In this document: one piece after another, positions 1-9,840 of the stretch
How positions within the stretch are numbered: the stretch's first letter is position 1
How the letters are laid out: each line of letters starts with the position of its first letter
From: Porphyra umbilicalis
Taxonomy: Eukaryota; Rhodophyta; Bangiophyceae; Bangiales; Bangiaceae
Length of the DNA: 56,055 bases
Direction: 5' to 3'
NCBI GenBank assembly: GCA_002049455.2
Contig: KV919173.1
Span: forward strand, 1-56,055
The notes under the pieces: generated by a model
Seen by the model: only the letters and a program-made list of their open reading frames with translations
Databases searched by the model: none
Told to the model about the DNA's origin: nothing
Position numbers and translations under genes: made by a program

Positions 1-177
1 TCCATGTATTTTAATTAAAATCTTTTGCAATTGTTCATAGCCCCCCATGTCAGCGCTTGACGTAACCACATGAAAGAAACACACTAAAATGACACGACTG
101 ACAGCGTGGGATAAGAGCGCATACGATCACCGAGGCTGCGTGTTAGAGAAGAGGTGACGAAGCCTGTCACTTTGACG

Positions 178-513
178 ATGATGGTACACAGAAAGTTCCA
201 CATTGACGACAGCGTCATGTTCGACAGCCTACGGCTCATGCCAGTATGGCGTGCACAAAGGAAGCGATGGACGAAAATTCGAATGGGGGTTGCTGTCCTG
301 CAGCCTGGTACGCGCAGAAAATATGGGCCTCACGCACAGGAGCTCGACTTACGATCACTAGAAAGATGTGGTGGAAAAGTATTGCTAAACGATCCAGATG
401 TCCTTGTGGGACCAATCTTGTTTGTTATCGACGAAAAGCGCATTGTGACTTTTGAATTGTTTCGCCGGATATACAACATATACTCGCCCTTTCATCGCTC
501 CCTGTTTGGGTGA
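178..513 (+). CDS. Small hypothetical protein, 111 aa
   Basis: An open frame from an ATG at 178 to a TGA at 511-513, encoding about 111 residues. The upstream GTG at 154 is in frame but unlikely as a eukaryotic start. The product is basic in its first half and hydrophobic and acidic in the middle (LLNDPDVLVGPILFVIDEKR), without a signal peptide, a clear membrane segment or any motif I recognise. It lies about 40 bases before a repeat that matches the right end of the hAT-type MITE at 19603-19983. It could therefore be the tail of a transposon-borne gene whose start lies outside the window. It could equally be a chance ORF in moderately AT-rich DNA. No function is assigned. Confidence 0.25.
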   Translation: MMVHRKFHIDDSVMFDSLRLMPVWRAQRKRWTKIRMGVAVLQPGTRRKYGPHAQELDLRSLERCGGKVLLNDPDVLVGPILFVIDEKRIVTFELFRRIYNIYSPFHRSLFG

Positions 514-554
514 ATTGAAAGGAAAAAAATATGTGTGTGCATGGTTCTGGGGCC

Positions 555-738
555 TCAACCATGGTGCACAGCCGCCACATGCTGAATCATGTAGACCCCC
601 CTGAAATCTATCTCTTCGCGACGCCTTGCTGACGCCCTTTAGAGTTAGGGCGTTCGGGGCGCACGACGCCCAAATGACGCCCTGGTGACGCCCTTCACGA
701 CGCCCTTAACGACGCCCCGGGCGTTCTAAGCAACCCTA
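555..738. repeat. Right end of a hAT-like element (partial copy)
   Basis: This stretch is about 90% identical by eye to 19800-19983, the right part of the complete MITE. It shares the GTGCACAGCCGCC block, the cluster of GACGCCC subterminal motifs and the terminal GCAACCCTA. The matching left terminus (TAGGGTTGC) is not present between 1 and 555. The copy is therefore either truncated or the end of a larger element that begins outside the window. Confidence 0.75.
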
Positions 739-1258
739 CACCCACACGTCGAAAAAAAAGTTCATTTTTCTAGTGCACGTTGCGGGAGTGCTTAAAAAAA
801 CATTTTTGGCGGTCCGTTTGGCTCCCTACGCCGTTGGAGGACGTCTCCCGGCGCTTTCTTGACTATGGGAACATGCGCCGGGGCTGCCTGCATCTTTCTG
901 TGAAGTTGCTAGAGGTGGCGACGTCTTCATCGCCCGTACGGTCCGCGGAAGCAGAATCGTGGTTAAAAAGGTGCGTGAGGGCAGGTTCGGCGTTTACGGG
1001 GTCGTGGGGGCAGGTGGACGCGGCCACAAACGGCTATGATGTCGCAATTCCGCGGTAGTTGGCCAGAAACGGGCTCTGCGGGCCCTGTGGGAGACGTCGG
1101 TTTTGATTTTTCAAACAGGGGGTCGTGTCGGCGCTGAATGCGCTGCGGCCTGCGTGGTCGCGTCCCTTCCCGGAACACCCGCGCGCGGCGGGTGGGGGCG
1201 GCGGCCACCGCCGCTGGCGGTGTTGCCGCCGCGCCTGCCGCCGACGCGGCGGTGAGCA
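739..1258. other. GC-rich stretch, no firm gene
   Basis: GC content climbs steeply from about 960. Open frames exist on both strands but are Arg/Ala/Pro-rich and mutually overlapping, and none shows a recognisable domain. Part may be 5' untranslated or first-exon sequence of the membrane-protein gene that follows. Confidence 0.4.
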
Positions 1259-2545
1259 GTGGACGACCGTGCGCACGACGCGCGCCCGCACACGGCAGCG
1301 AGTGGCGCCCGCGGCCGCGGCGGTGCCGGCGGCGGCGGCGGCGGCGGCGTGGCGCCCGTGCTATTTTCTCGCTCCACCCCGCCGCCCGCCCCCCCATGCC
1401 ATCGACGGCTTCTTTCCCCCCCATCCCCTCTGTGGCCCCACATACCCCCCCCTCCCCATCCACCGCGTCGCCGCCGCGCACGTGCGCATCGCGCAGCTCG
1501 GCCTCGAGTCTGCGCTGCGGAAAGCGACGACTGCCCAGCCAGCGTCGGCCGGTGGTTGCTCAGATGGTGGCGGCCGTGCTTCGGTGGCAGCCGCCGCCCG
1601 CCACGGCGGTGGCGGCCGCTGCTGACCCTCCGGTGGGTGCGGCAGGAGCCCCTCGCGGCGATCACCTACCCCCCCTCGGACGAAGACAAAGCGCTGGTCG
1701 TCGAGGAGCGTGCGGGCGGCCGCTACCCACCAGTGGGCGGGTACCCCCCCGACGGCAGCAGCTGCCGCTCGTGCGGGCCGCGGTGGACGCCGCGGCGGCG
1801 GTGGGCGGAGCGCCCCCTACGCCAGCAAGCGGTGGTCACGTCGGTGACCGCCACCACCGCCGCCATGGCCGCCTTCCTCGTCTCCTTTTTTCTGATCTCC
1901 CGCTCGTACGTGCGCTCCCAAGCGGCGCCGGTCGTGCAGGTGACGCTCACCCGGGAGGCGGTGCTCGACTTGCCTATGTATCTTTCGTCGTGTGAAAACA
2001 GTTCTATCGTTTTGCAAGTCCAGGGTGTTTTCGCGAACGCGCTTTTAGTTATCGATTCACATCCCTGGTTTTCTCCGAAAACCACTGCCAAGCACTACAG
2101 CGCATCCGAGGCATCCCCCCCACCTCCATGACCCCCCATTCACCACATCCACAGGGTGTCGTCTGGCGCCGCCGGCTTTGACTGCCGCGTGGTGCAGAGC
2201 GGTCTGGTGGGGCCCGGCGCCGTCTGTGTGTCGGTCGGCACGGACGGGGTGGCCTGCGGGGGGCCGGCGGCGGTTTGCGCCGCCGACAATATGTGCATTG
2301 ATGACGTACCGGGGCGGGTGTGTCCGCCGGCTACGCAGGTCGGCGCGGGCCTCTTTGCTGTCGAGGAGCGCTTCACCTTCCTGGCGTGTGACGACGACGG
2401 CGCCTCCAGCAATGGCGGGGGCACCTGGCAGCGCTCCTGGGAGCGCTACGGGGAATCCCCCGGGGCGGGGGCGAACCCCGTGGGCGTCACCCCACGTGTG
2501 CGTGTCGGCTGCGTTGCGGCCGGCGTCCCCGCCCGGCCTCTTTAG
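1259..2545 (+). CDS. Single-pass membrane protein with Cys-rich ectodomain (two exons inferred)
   Basis: Two open stretches in the same frame look like one gene. The first (to about 1989) has a Pro/Gly-rich part with YPPVGGYPP and a CRSC motif. A hydrophobic segment follows, AAMAAFLVSFFLISRSYV (about 1862-1915), a good single membrane helix. The second (2156-2545) is Cys-rich, with Cys in FDCR, AVCVS, VACGG, AVCAA, MCIDD, VCPPA, LACDD and VGCVA, and ends at TAG 2543-2545. A stop at 2129-2131 separates them. A donor GTGTGA at 1990 and an acceptor CCACAG ending at 2154 would remove it and keep the frame (intron about 165 bases). Topology would be cytoplasmic N-terminus and outside C-terminus. 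The real start is unresolved because no in-frame ATG precedes the membrane helix. Family not recognised. Confidence 0.5.
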
Positions 2546-2849
2546 TCGGACCGACACGCGGGCGCGCCGCCGCACCGCGCGCGTCGGTCGCCGAAAGCGG
2601 ACAAAAAGGAGAGCCATCCCAAGCGACTCGACGCGCCCAGTCGACCACCACCACCCCACCGCAACCGCCATCCCCGCGCAACGACCTAGGGCGCAAAACC
2701 CGCCGTGGCGCTCGCGCGCGCCGCCTCCCCCCCACCCCCCCCACCGACGCCCCCCCCACCACCGTTGCCCGCCCCTCCACCCCCGCGGCCAGCGCCTGCT
2801 CCCGCCAGCGCCCCCCCCCCCCACCCGCCCCGCGCGCAACGACGCCACC

Positions 2850-4015
2850 TGCGCGCGCGTGTACGTCAGGCGCACGCGCAAGCCCGCAATCGCCTCCCGC
2901 GCGTCGGCCACGACCGCCATGGCCGCCGCGCCGCGGCCGCTGCCGACGCCCCCCGCCGCCCCCCCCGCCGCCGCGCACCGCCGCCGCGCGCGCGCTTCGG
3001 CGGCGGCGGCGGCGGCAGCGGCGGCCCCGAGTGTCACGTGCAACGCGTCGAGGCGCCACTCGAGCGCCGTACACGCTTCGGCGGTGGGGCGGGGGAGCAC
3101 CCGGGGGGGGGGAGGGGGGGGAGGGGCGGGGGGCGGGGGGGACGCCGCCGCGGCTGGCGCACCCGGGGGGGGGGGGGGGCGCTTGGCGCGGCGGGGGGGG
3201 GGGGGGGCGCCACCGCCGTGGCGGCGGCGGCGCCCCGGGACGGGCCGGGCGGGGGGCGCCGCCGCCCGCGGGGTGCCCCCGGTAGGGTGCCGCCGGCTGA
3301 GGCGGCACCCGCGGCGGGGCACGGGGAGGCGGAGCGGGAGGCGCCGACGGCGGCCGCCGCTGCCGCGTCGCCGACGGGCGGGGACACGCGGCGGCGCTTG
3401 GCGGCTGCGGCGGCGGCGGCGGCGCCCCCCCCCCCCAGCGGCGGCGACGGCGACGGCGGCCCGTCGGCACCGCCGCGCCGCCGCCGCGCCGCCGCCGCCG
3501 CCAGCAGCGTCCCCGCCGCCGCGTCGGCCGCCGCCCCCGCCGCCGCCGCCCGCCGCCGCCGACCGACGCGCGCGGCCTTGGCCGCCGCCCGCGCGCGCGC
3601 GGCGGTTGCGGCGGCAAACCCCCCCCCGGGCGTCCACGCCCCCCCCCCCCCCCCCCCCCCCCGGCGTCACCCACACCACCCGGCGGTCGGCGTCCCCCCC
3701 CACGGGGGGCCGCACCCCCCCCGCCGCCGCGTCGGCGAGGAGCAGCCACGCGCGGCCGCCCGCCACGTCGATGGTCCCCACCTCGCCCGTGTCGAGGTAC
3801 AGCACCCGCGTCGGGGAGGGGAGGTACGCGGCGGGCGTGTCGCTCGGCGGCGCGGCGGCGGCGGCCGCAGAGGCGGCGGCGGCGGCCGTGCCGGCCCCGC
3901 CCCGCACCGCGGCGGTGAGGGCGGTGCGGTACGCGCCGCGCGTCGGACACCAAACCGCAATGCGGTGGCCGACGGCGGGGTCGAGGGGCGGCTGCAGGGG
4001 GGGGGGGGGGGGGGG

Positions 4016-4046
<31 letters not shown>

Positions 4047-4625
4047 CGCCCCTGGAGGCGGGGGGGGGGTGCCCCCGGCGGCCGACGACGCGCCGGCGGC
4101 GGCGGCCGGTGGGGGGGGGTCCGCGGCGACCGCCCGCGTCGCGGCGGCCGCCGGCGGGGGCGCGGCGGCGGCCGCCGCCGCCGCCGCGGCCGCCATGGCC
4201 GCCGGTGCTCGACGCGCCGCCGCCGGGGCAGCCGCGGCGGCGGCAGCGTCGGCCCCACCCGCCGGCGCGGCGGCGGTCACGCGCGGCGGCGACGCGGCCG
4301 CCGGCGCCGTCGCCCGCGGCGCGGCGGCGGCGGGCCCCCCGCCCGCCGCCGGCGGCGCGGGCGGCGGGGCGGCGGCGGCGGCGGCGGCGGCGGCGGCCGC
4401 CGCCGTCGCCGGCGGTGCGGCCGACGTGGTCGCCACGGGCGGCAGCGGCGGCGGCGGCGGCGCCGCGACCGCCGCCGTCACGGCGGCCGCCGTCGCGGCC
4501 GCCGTGACGGTCGGCGGCGGGGCGGCGGCGGCGGCGGGCGGCGGGGGCGGCGCTGCCGCCGCGGCGCCGCCGGCACCCGCCGCGGCCGCGCCGGCGCCGT
4601 CGTCGCTCGGCGGCGGCGGCGGCAT
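2850..4625 (-). CDS. Ala/Pro-rich protein with Tudor-like domain
   Basis: Read on the minus strand from an ATG at 4625 (MPPPPPSDDGAG). The first ~200 residues are Ala/Pro low complexity. A frame change is then needed inside the long C-run (plus-strand G-run 3998-4041). After it, 3985-3735 encodes GHRIAVWCPTRGAYRT, then TRVLYLDTGEVGTIDV and GGRAWLLL. This order resembles Tudor/PWWP-like chromatin readers (G-x-R-I-x-V-W-x-P ... V-x-Y-D-x-G-E/D). A second folded stretch at about 3090-2860 (CTALEWRLDALHVTLG ... LRVRLTYTRAQVASLRAG) looks helical. The rest is compositionally biased, and plus-strand frames are open too. If real, it would be a nuclear chromatin-associated protein; that is inference from the one domain. 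The C-terminal end is uncertain. Confidence 0.45.
3998..4041. repeat. Near-pure poly-G tract
   Basis: Forty-four bases that are all G except one T at 4018. It sits inside the candidate Tudor-like gene, where the reading frame must change. A length error here would explain the broken frame. Confidence 0.9.
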
Positions 4626-4808
4626 TAGCGCATGCCCCGCGGGCGGTCGGCCGCCCGCCCCGCGCGGCGGCGGGCGGCGGCGGCGGGCGGCGGCGGCGCC
4701 GCGCGCGCGGCGGCCGACGCGGCGATGCGGGGGCGGCGGCCGACGCGGCGACGCGGGGGGGCGGGGGCGGCGCGGCCACCACCAAAAAAAAGGGGCCAAC
4801 CGGAAAAA

Positions 4809-4820
4809 GGCGGGAAAAAA
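4809..4820 (-). promoter_or_regulatory. E2F-like site upstream of the Tudor-like gene
   Basis: The plus strand reads GGCGGGAAAAAA, so the minus strand carries TTTTTTCCCGCC, which matches the E2F/DP consensus TTTSSCGC/TTTCCCGCC. It lies about 185 bases before the proposed ATG at 4625. This is a short motif in biased sequence, so chance occurrence is likely. Confidence 0.2.
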
Positions 4821-5165
4821 AACCAACCGCGTCGAGGGCGCGCGGGGAGCAGGGGCCTCCACGACCGCGGCCGGCGCCGCGCAAGACCACCCCACCGCCG
4901 CCCGCCGCCGGCGACCGCCCGTGGCGACGCGGCGCGCGGCGGCGGCGGCGCGCGCGCAGAGGTCGGTCGGGACGGCGGCGCCGACGCGGCCGGGCGGAGA
5001 CGCGCGCGCGCGGGGCACGCCTATCCGTTTTGGACCATTCAACGACCGCCCTCCGCCAAAAAAACAGAAACACACATTGAGACCCACATCGTCGCGTTTA
5101 AGTACCACTCTACTTGGGGACTTACCCCGGCGGTTTTCAAATTGGTGCCAGTACGTCTGAAATAG

Positions 5166-5837
5166 CTGTACTGCGCCATATTCGACCCCGCTTTTCCACA
5201 GTGTCTACACAATCAGTATAGAAGGCATACTCGCATTTAAGAGCTACAGTACGCCACCAGCACAGTTGTGACGCTGTTCAACCACATGTCTGGGAGCCGT
5301 CCCCCCCCCCTCACAGCTCCAATTGGGGGCATCACCGCGCCTGCTGAGACAAGTCACGTGGCCCCCCTTGGTGCCACGATTGCGAGCGTGCCTGGGCATG
5401 ATTTGTGTTCAGAGCAGAGCCAACAATGTCGGTCTATAACAACGTGTCTATATTATTGGTGAAACGTGTCTAAGATCGCTGAATAGGCCACGAACAGCTG
5501 TGTGTCAATGTGAACGTGCCCTATTGAACGTCGAACCACCTCCTCGAATTTAGATAATTCCAACTCGGTTCGATAGTCCGAGCGTCACAATAGATCACGC
5601 ATGTCCTTTTCGAAGACGAAATACGGCACGCGCACTCTATTTGGGACACTTGGACTATGCTACGGGCTCTCTCATTGGCTGGACGCAAATCGGTTTCAAC
5701 GTAAAACGTGTCCGACGACGACCGACAACGCAAAACAACGACCGCAACACGATCGAGGCGCAATGCACTGATCAGATTCTGACGCGTGACCGACACATCG
5801 ATTCACCCCAACACTGGAGACAAAGACGCGAACTGCG
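5166..5837. other. Intergenic, no gene seen
   Basis: Balanced base composition, contrasting with the GC-rich block before it. Only short unsupported frames on either strand. No repeat, RNA gene or promoter element was recognised. Confidence 0.5.
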
Positions 5838-5840
5838 TGA

Positions 5841-6493
5841 GAGCATCTCCACCAATGGCTCCAACCGTCCAAACAGCCAAACGTGGCACCGTTTGGCCGT
5901 TTGGACGGTTGGAGCACTGGTGGCTGGGATCCGCTCCAAAACTAGGATGTGACGGGGCTGTGACGCCTAAACGTGGCACGGTTTTGCCAAACGGGCATTG
6001 GTGGCTGGAATGCGATCCAAAACTAGGGTGTGACGTTCCAAAAATAGACCATCCTCACATATTCTAGTCACCCAATCGACCTCGTGTCCATGACACGCGA
6101 TTGCTCTAGTTTTGGATCTTCAACGGCAGGGCCAGTCCAAACGGGCCCGTTTGGAGGCGCGCCACTGCAAATAAACCTGTTTGGATGCTCCCCCAACCGT
6201 TTGGCCATTTCCTGGTTCCATTTTGAGCCAGCCTACGCCAATGGAAAGCGTGACCCGTGGCATGCAAACAGTGATATGGCGATCGGCCATCCACCGAGAT
6301 TCTTTGTCGGGCATTCGTGGATGATCTGTCGGCCACAAAAGAGGCCCACCCATAGTGAGCATCCAGGGGAGCCCAAGATTGAGACGTGACCTTCTTTGTT
6401 TTGGATCGACGTTTGGAGACCCAGTGACCGGGCCACACGTTGGGCACTCGTGACGTTTGGCTTTGGCTATTGGCTCCATTGGTGGCGACGCTC
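5841..6493. mobile_element. MITE copy A (TIR GAGCATCTCCACC, TGA flanks)
   Basis: The left end begins GAGCATCTCCACCAATGG directly after TGA (5838-5840). The right end reads CCATTGGTGGCGACGCTC and is followed by TGA (6494-6496). The ends are inverted repeats, the right one slightly degenerate. The interior has no coding frame but repeats the motifs CCAAACGTGGCAC and AAACTAGG-GTGTGACG, so it also holds a local duplication. Related to copy B at 6497-7040 over most of its length. A 3-bp flank and TIR type fit PIF/Harbinger MITEs, although TGA is not the usual TWA target. Confidence 0.75.
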
Positions 6494-6496
6494 TGA

Positions 6497-7040
6497 GAGC
6501 ATCTCCACCAATGGCTCCAACCGTCCAAACAGCCAAACGTGGCACCGTTTGGCCAACGGGGGCATTGGTGGAGAAAGCGAGGTCCAAAAGTACTGTGTGA
6601 CTGTGATTTGACGGCCCAAAAATAGCACTACTCACATTTTCCAATCCCTTAATGCATCTCGTGGTGGCCTCGCGGGATCGCCTTTCTTTTGGAGCTTGAA
6701 CGGCAGCACCACTCCAAACAGGCCTGTTTGGAGACGCCCCGAGTCGTTTGGCCAACACCTGGTTCCCTGTTCTGACCACGTAAGCCAATGGAAAGCGTGA
6801 CCCGTGGCTTGCAGACATTTGCGAGACGATCTGGCAGTCATGGAGATTCTCTGTAGTGCGTCTGTGGGAATACTGGCGTGCCACAAAAGAGGCCCACTGC
6901 CAGTGACGTCGAGGCGAGCCCAAGTTTGAGACGTGATCTGCTTAGTTTTGGCTCTGCCTTTGGAGAGCCAGTGACAGCGTCACACGTTGCGCCCATGTGG
7001 CCATTGGGTTGGACGGTTGGCTCCATTGGTGGAGATGCTC
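6497..7040. mobile_element. MITE copy B, head to tail with copy A
   Basis: Begins GAGCATCTCCACCAATGG after TGA 6494-6496 and ends CCATTGGTGGAGATGCTC followed by TGA 7041-7043. The inverted ends match over 18 bases with one or two differences. The first 58 bases are identical to copy A, and interior blocks such as GCCAATGGAAAGCGTGACCC and the ACTCCAAACAGGCCTGTTTGGAG palindrome correspond to it. The trinucleotide between A and B serves both elements. Confidence 0.75.
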
Positions 7041-7043
7041 TGA

Positions 7044-8112
7044 GGGCGACAGAGATCCGTGGCATGCGGCCAGGATCTTTGCGACAGCGTCCTAGGATCG
7101 AGGAGGGTGGCAGACAACACTCGAGTTGGTCTTCGGGCCGCATTGTTAGACTTGGGCCCCATGATCAATGTGACTGTGTGTTTTGGAGGACGCCCAGGGC
7201 AATGACGTAGCAACGTTGAGATAGTCCGCGCCTGGCTCGATCACTGTTCTTTGAGTTTTTGGAATCCGGACCGTCTATTTTCAGTCAGTGTCACGGGCGG
7301 GGCGTCATGCATGATACGTTGATGCTCAAGAGAGAAGCCACTCCTGACCTAGCCGATACGGTGGTACCAGTCGTCAGGTTCCCAGAGATGGAGGGCCCTG
7401 CGTATTGCTGATCCCCGAAATTTGTCCTGGGGGACAGAGACAGAGACTGACTGTGAATATCAGCACTCTATTGGTCTAAAACGACAGTAAGAGGGCAACA
7501 AAGCCAATGGAAAGCCCGTATTTGGTACCAGGACCTTGCATCCAGCAGAACTCACTGTTTGTTGCCGCTTGATCCGATTTTCTTGGCACGGAGCAAGCTG
7601 CCCACGCGAGATCATGAGATTTTCTACTGTCTCCTAGCCAGAAGTACAGAAATATAGAGGAGCTGATGTTGATTTCCAGGCTGTATGGGCACATGTAAGC
7701 AATCAGAAGCACCAAGTCAGTCCTAGGGGCGCATCTGATTGGTAGAGAGTCGGTCCGCAAGTCAGTCTGTGTCCACCAGGACAAAATTCGGGAATCAGCA
7801 ATACTATAACAGTCTTTTGCGGGAGAGAGCCGTCATGACAACCAGTCGGTACGTTTGTGCCACTCGAAGGTCGAAGTATCGTATCGCATACGTATTAGTG
7901 AGACGGAACGACCCTCGCATACTATTGGTCATGCGACACGAACAAACAGCAAGATTGTAAGGGTGTACCGGATGGCATGTTCCGGTACGTCCGAGTAACT
8001 ATTCTGGGGGCGGCCAGGTGGGTCCCGATGGATGGGAGGGGAGGAATCCTGTATCCCAGGCGCAGGTGTGCCCCTTTCGTCGACGTGCGCCTTCGACGAC
8101 CGCGGTTGACAT
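7044..8112. other. Intergenic, no gene seen
   Basis: No long frame with a recognisable product. Composition is near balanced until about 7990, where it becomes GC-rich ahead of the Harbinger element. The left terminal inverted repeat of that element could lie here but was not identified. Confidence 0.4.
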
Positions 8113-8296
8113 CGTCGTGCTCGCTACAACCGTGCGCGCCACTGTCGTGCTCGCTACCACCGTGCGCGCCACCGTCGTGCTCGCGATCGTCGTGCTCGTT
8201 ACCGCCGTGCGCGTCACCGTCGTGCTCGCAATCGTCGTGCTCGCTACCGCCGTGCGCGTAACCGCCGTGCGCGTCACCTGTGCTCGCAATCGCCGT
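8113..8296. repeat. Minisatellite, about 15-bp unit
   Basis: Tandem alternation of CGTCGTGCTCGCTAC and CGCCGTGCGCGTCAC-type units, about twelve in all. It lies just upstream of the proposed transposase ATG at 8356. It may be subterminal repeat sequence of the Harbinger element, where transposase binding is often directed. Confidence 0.8.
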
Positions 8297-8355
8297 GCTC
8301 CCTACACCCGCGCGTGCCACGGACGGTGTCGCGCCCAGTACGTGGTGCCGGCGCC

Positions 8356-9840
8356 ATGGACGGCGCGATGGCTCTCAGCAAATGGGAAGAGGACGAGGGG
8401 GCTAACGACGACGTGAAGACATCAGTCGCAGTTGCCGCTCACGTTGCTACATTGCTGGAGGCGCGACGTCGGGCACTTGCCGCAGCGCAAATCCATCGGC
8501 CTCGGTACCGGGGCTCCGTACCCGGTCGGATCCCCAACCGGCCACGCAATTTTGCGCTAGGGTTGCAGTGTATTCTACGCGATTACTTCGGCGTGGACGG
8601 CCTGCCCCCGGTTTTCGGTCGAGAGCAGTTTGAGCGGCGCTTTCGCGTTCCAATGTCGGTCTTCCTTCGGATCTACCAGGCAATCAAGGACCGCCCTTTT
8701 TTGATGCAACTTGTCAATGCGACCGGGCAGCCGCAGGCTCATTCTCTGTAGAAGCTGGTGGCCGTGTTCCGCGTACTCGCCTATGGCGAGTCATATGACC
8801 TCACGGACGAGTATGTGCGGTTGTCCCGATCGACCATCGCGACCGCCGTCAAGCTCTTCACTGAGTTCATGGTGGATGACTTCGGCCCACTGTACCTACG
8901 ACCCCCCACGAGGCGCGAGATTGACATCATCCTGGCGCGCAATGCTGAGCGGGGGTTACCTCGGTGTCTTGGGTCGCTTGATTGTTCGCATTGGGAGTGG
9001 TCGTCGTGCCCCAAGGCGCGTGCGGGCACGTACCAGGGTCGGGATGGGCGACTATCCATCGTCATTGAGGCTATCTGTGACGAAGACACGTGGATCTACC
9101 ACATTTTCGCGGGGAGTCCTGGGAGTCTCAATGATATTAACGTCCTGTACCAATCGCCTATGTACATGGGTGTCGTCACTGGGAAGTGGCCACCCCGTGA
9201 CTTTTCGTTCACTGTCAATGGGAATACCCGCACCTTGCTGTATTACCTTGTGGACGGAATTTACCCCCTTTATTCGTTTTTCGTCGCCCCCTACCCCAGC
9301 CCCCAGACGCCTAAGAAGCGCACGTTCAATCGCCTGCAGGAGGCTCTGCGAAAGGACGTTGAGCAGCTGTTTGGCATCCTTACTGCACGTTTTCACGTCA
9401 TGCTTCACCCCAGCCGGATGTGGTCAGTGCCCCGTATGGTGCTTAAAACCCAGACGGTCGCGATACTACACAACATGGTGGTGGAGGCACGCCGAGACAA
9501 TATTTCGTCTCGTTCGCGATCCACCCATTACGGAGCGGGTGGTGCGGGGGGAGCGGATGGGGCGGGTGGGGGTGGAGTGGACCCTGAAGCCGCCGACGGA
9601 GCGGGCGTCGGCGGGGCCCCAGTGGGAGGAGGCGGTGGTGCGGCTCTTGCGGTTGGTGCGGCGGACGCGGTGGGCGGGGCCGGCCTGGACGCTGGCGCCG
9701 CAAATAGCGCCGGCGCCGGCGGGGGCCCTGCGGCGGACGGTGGCGGTGCGGCTCTTGGGGTGGGTGCGGCGGGAGAGGTGGGCGGGGGCCGGCGTGCGCG
9801 CTGGCGCCGCGCATGGCGCGGGCGCCGGAGGGGGCCTTGA
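8356..9840 (+). pseudogene. PIF/Harbinger DDE transposase (copy 1), one in-frame amber
   Basis: Starting at ATG 8356 (MDGAMALSKWEEDEG), the frame reads to TAG 8749-8751 and then continues in the same frame to 9840. The homologous copy at 17000-18538 has Lys where this stop lies (HPLKKVV versus HSL-stop-KLV), so AAG to TAG is the likely lesion. After it the DDE_Tnp_4 catalytic motifs are intact: first Asp in GSLDCSHWEW, second Asp in GSLNDINV, Glu in DVEQLFGIL. The family cuts and pastes DNA at TIRs, usually with TWA target duplications. The C-terminal 110 residues are Gly/Ala repeats (see 9632-9965) not seen in typical family members. By eye the two copies are roughly 55-60% identical, so they represent distinct lineages. 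A second, convergent ORF lies at 10378-11091. Readthrough cannot be excluded, but a pseudogene is more likely. Confidence 0.88.

Noticed and set aside
2178..4628. Plus-strand 800-residue Arg/Pro/Ala frame across the GC-rich block
   Set aside because: No domain is seen in it, whereas the opposite strand contains the Tudor-like segment. It looks like a composition-driven open frame.
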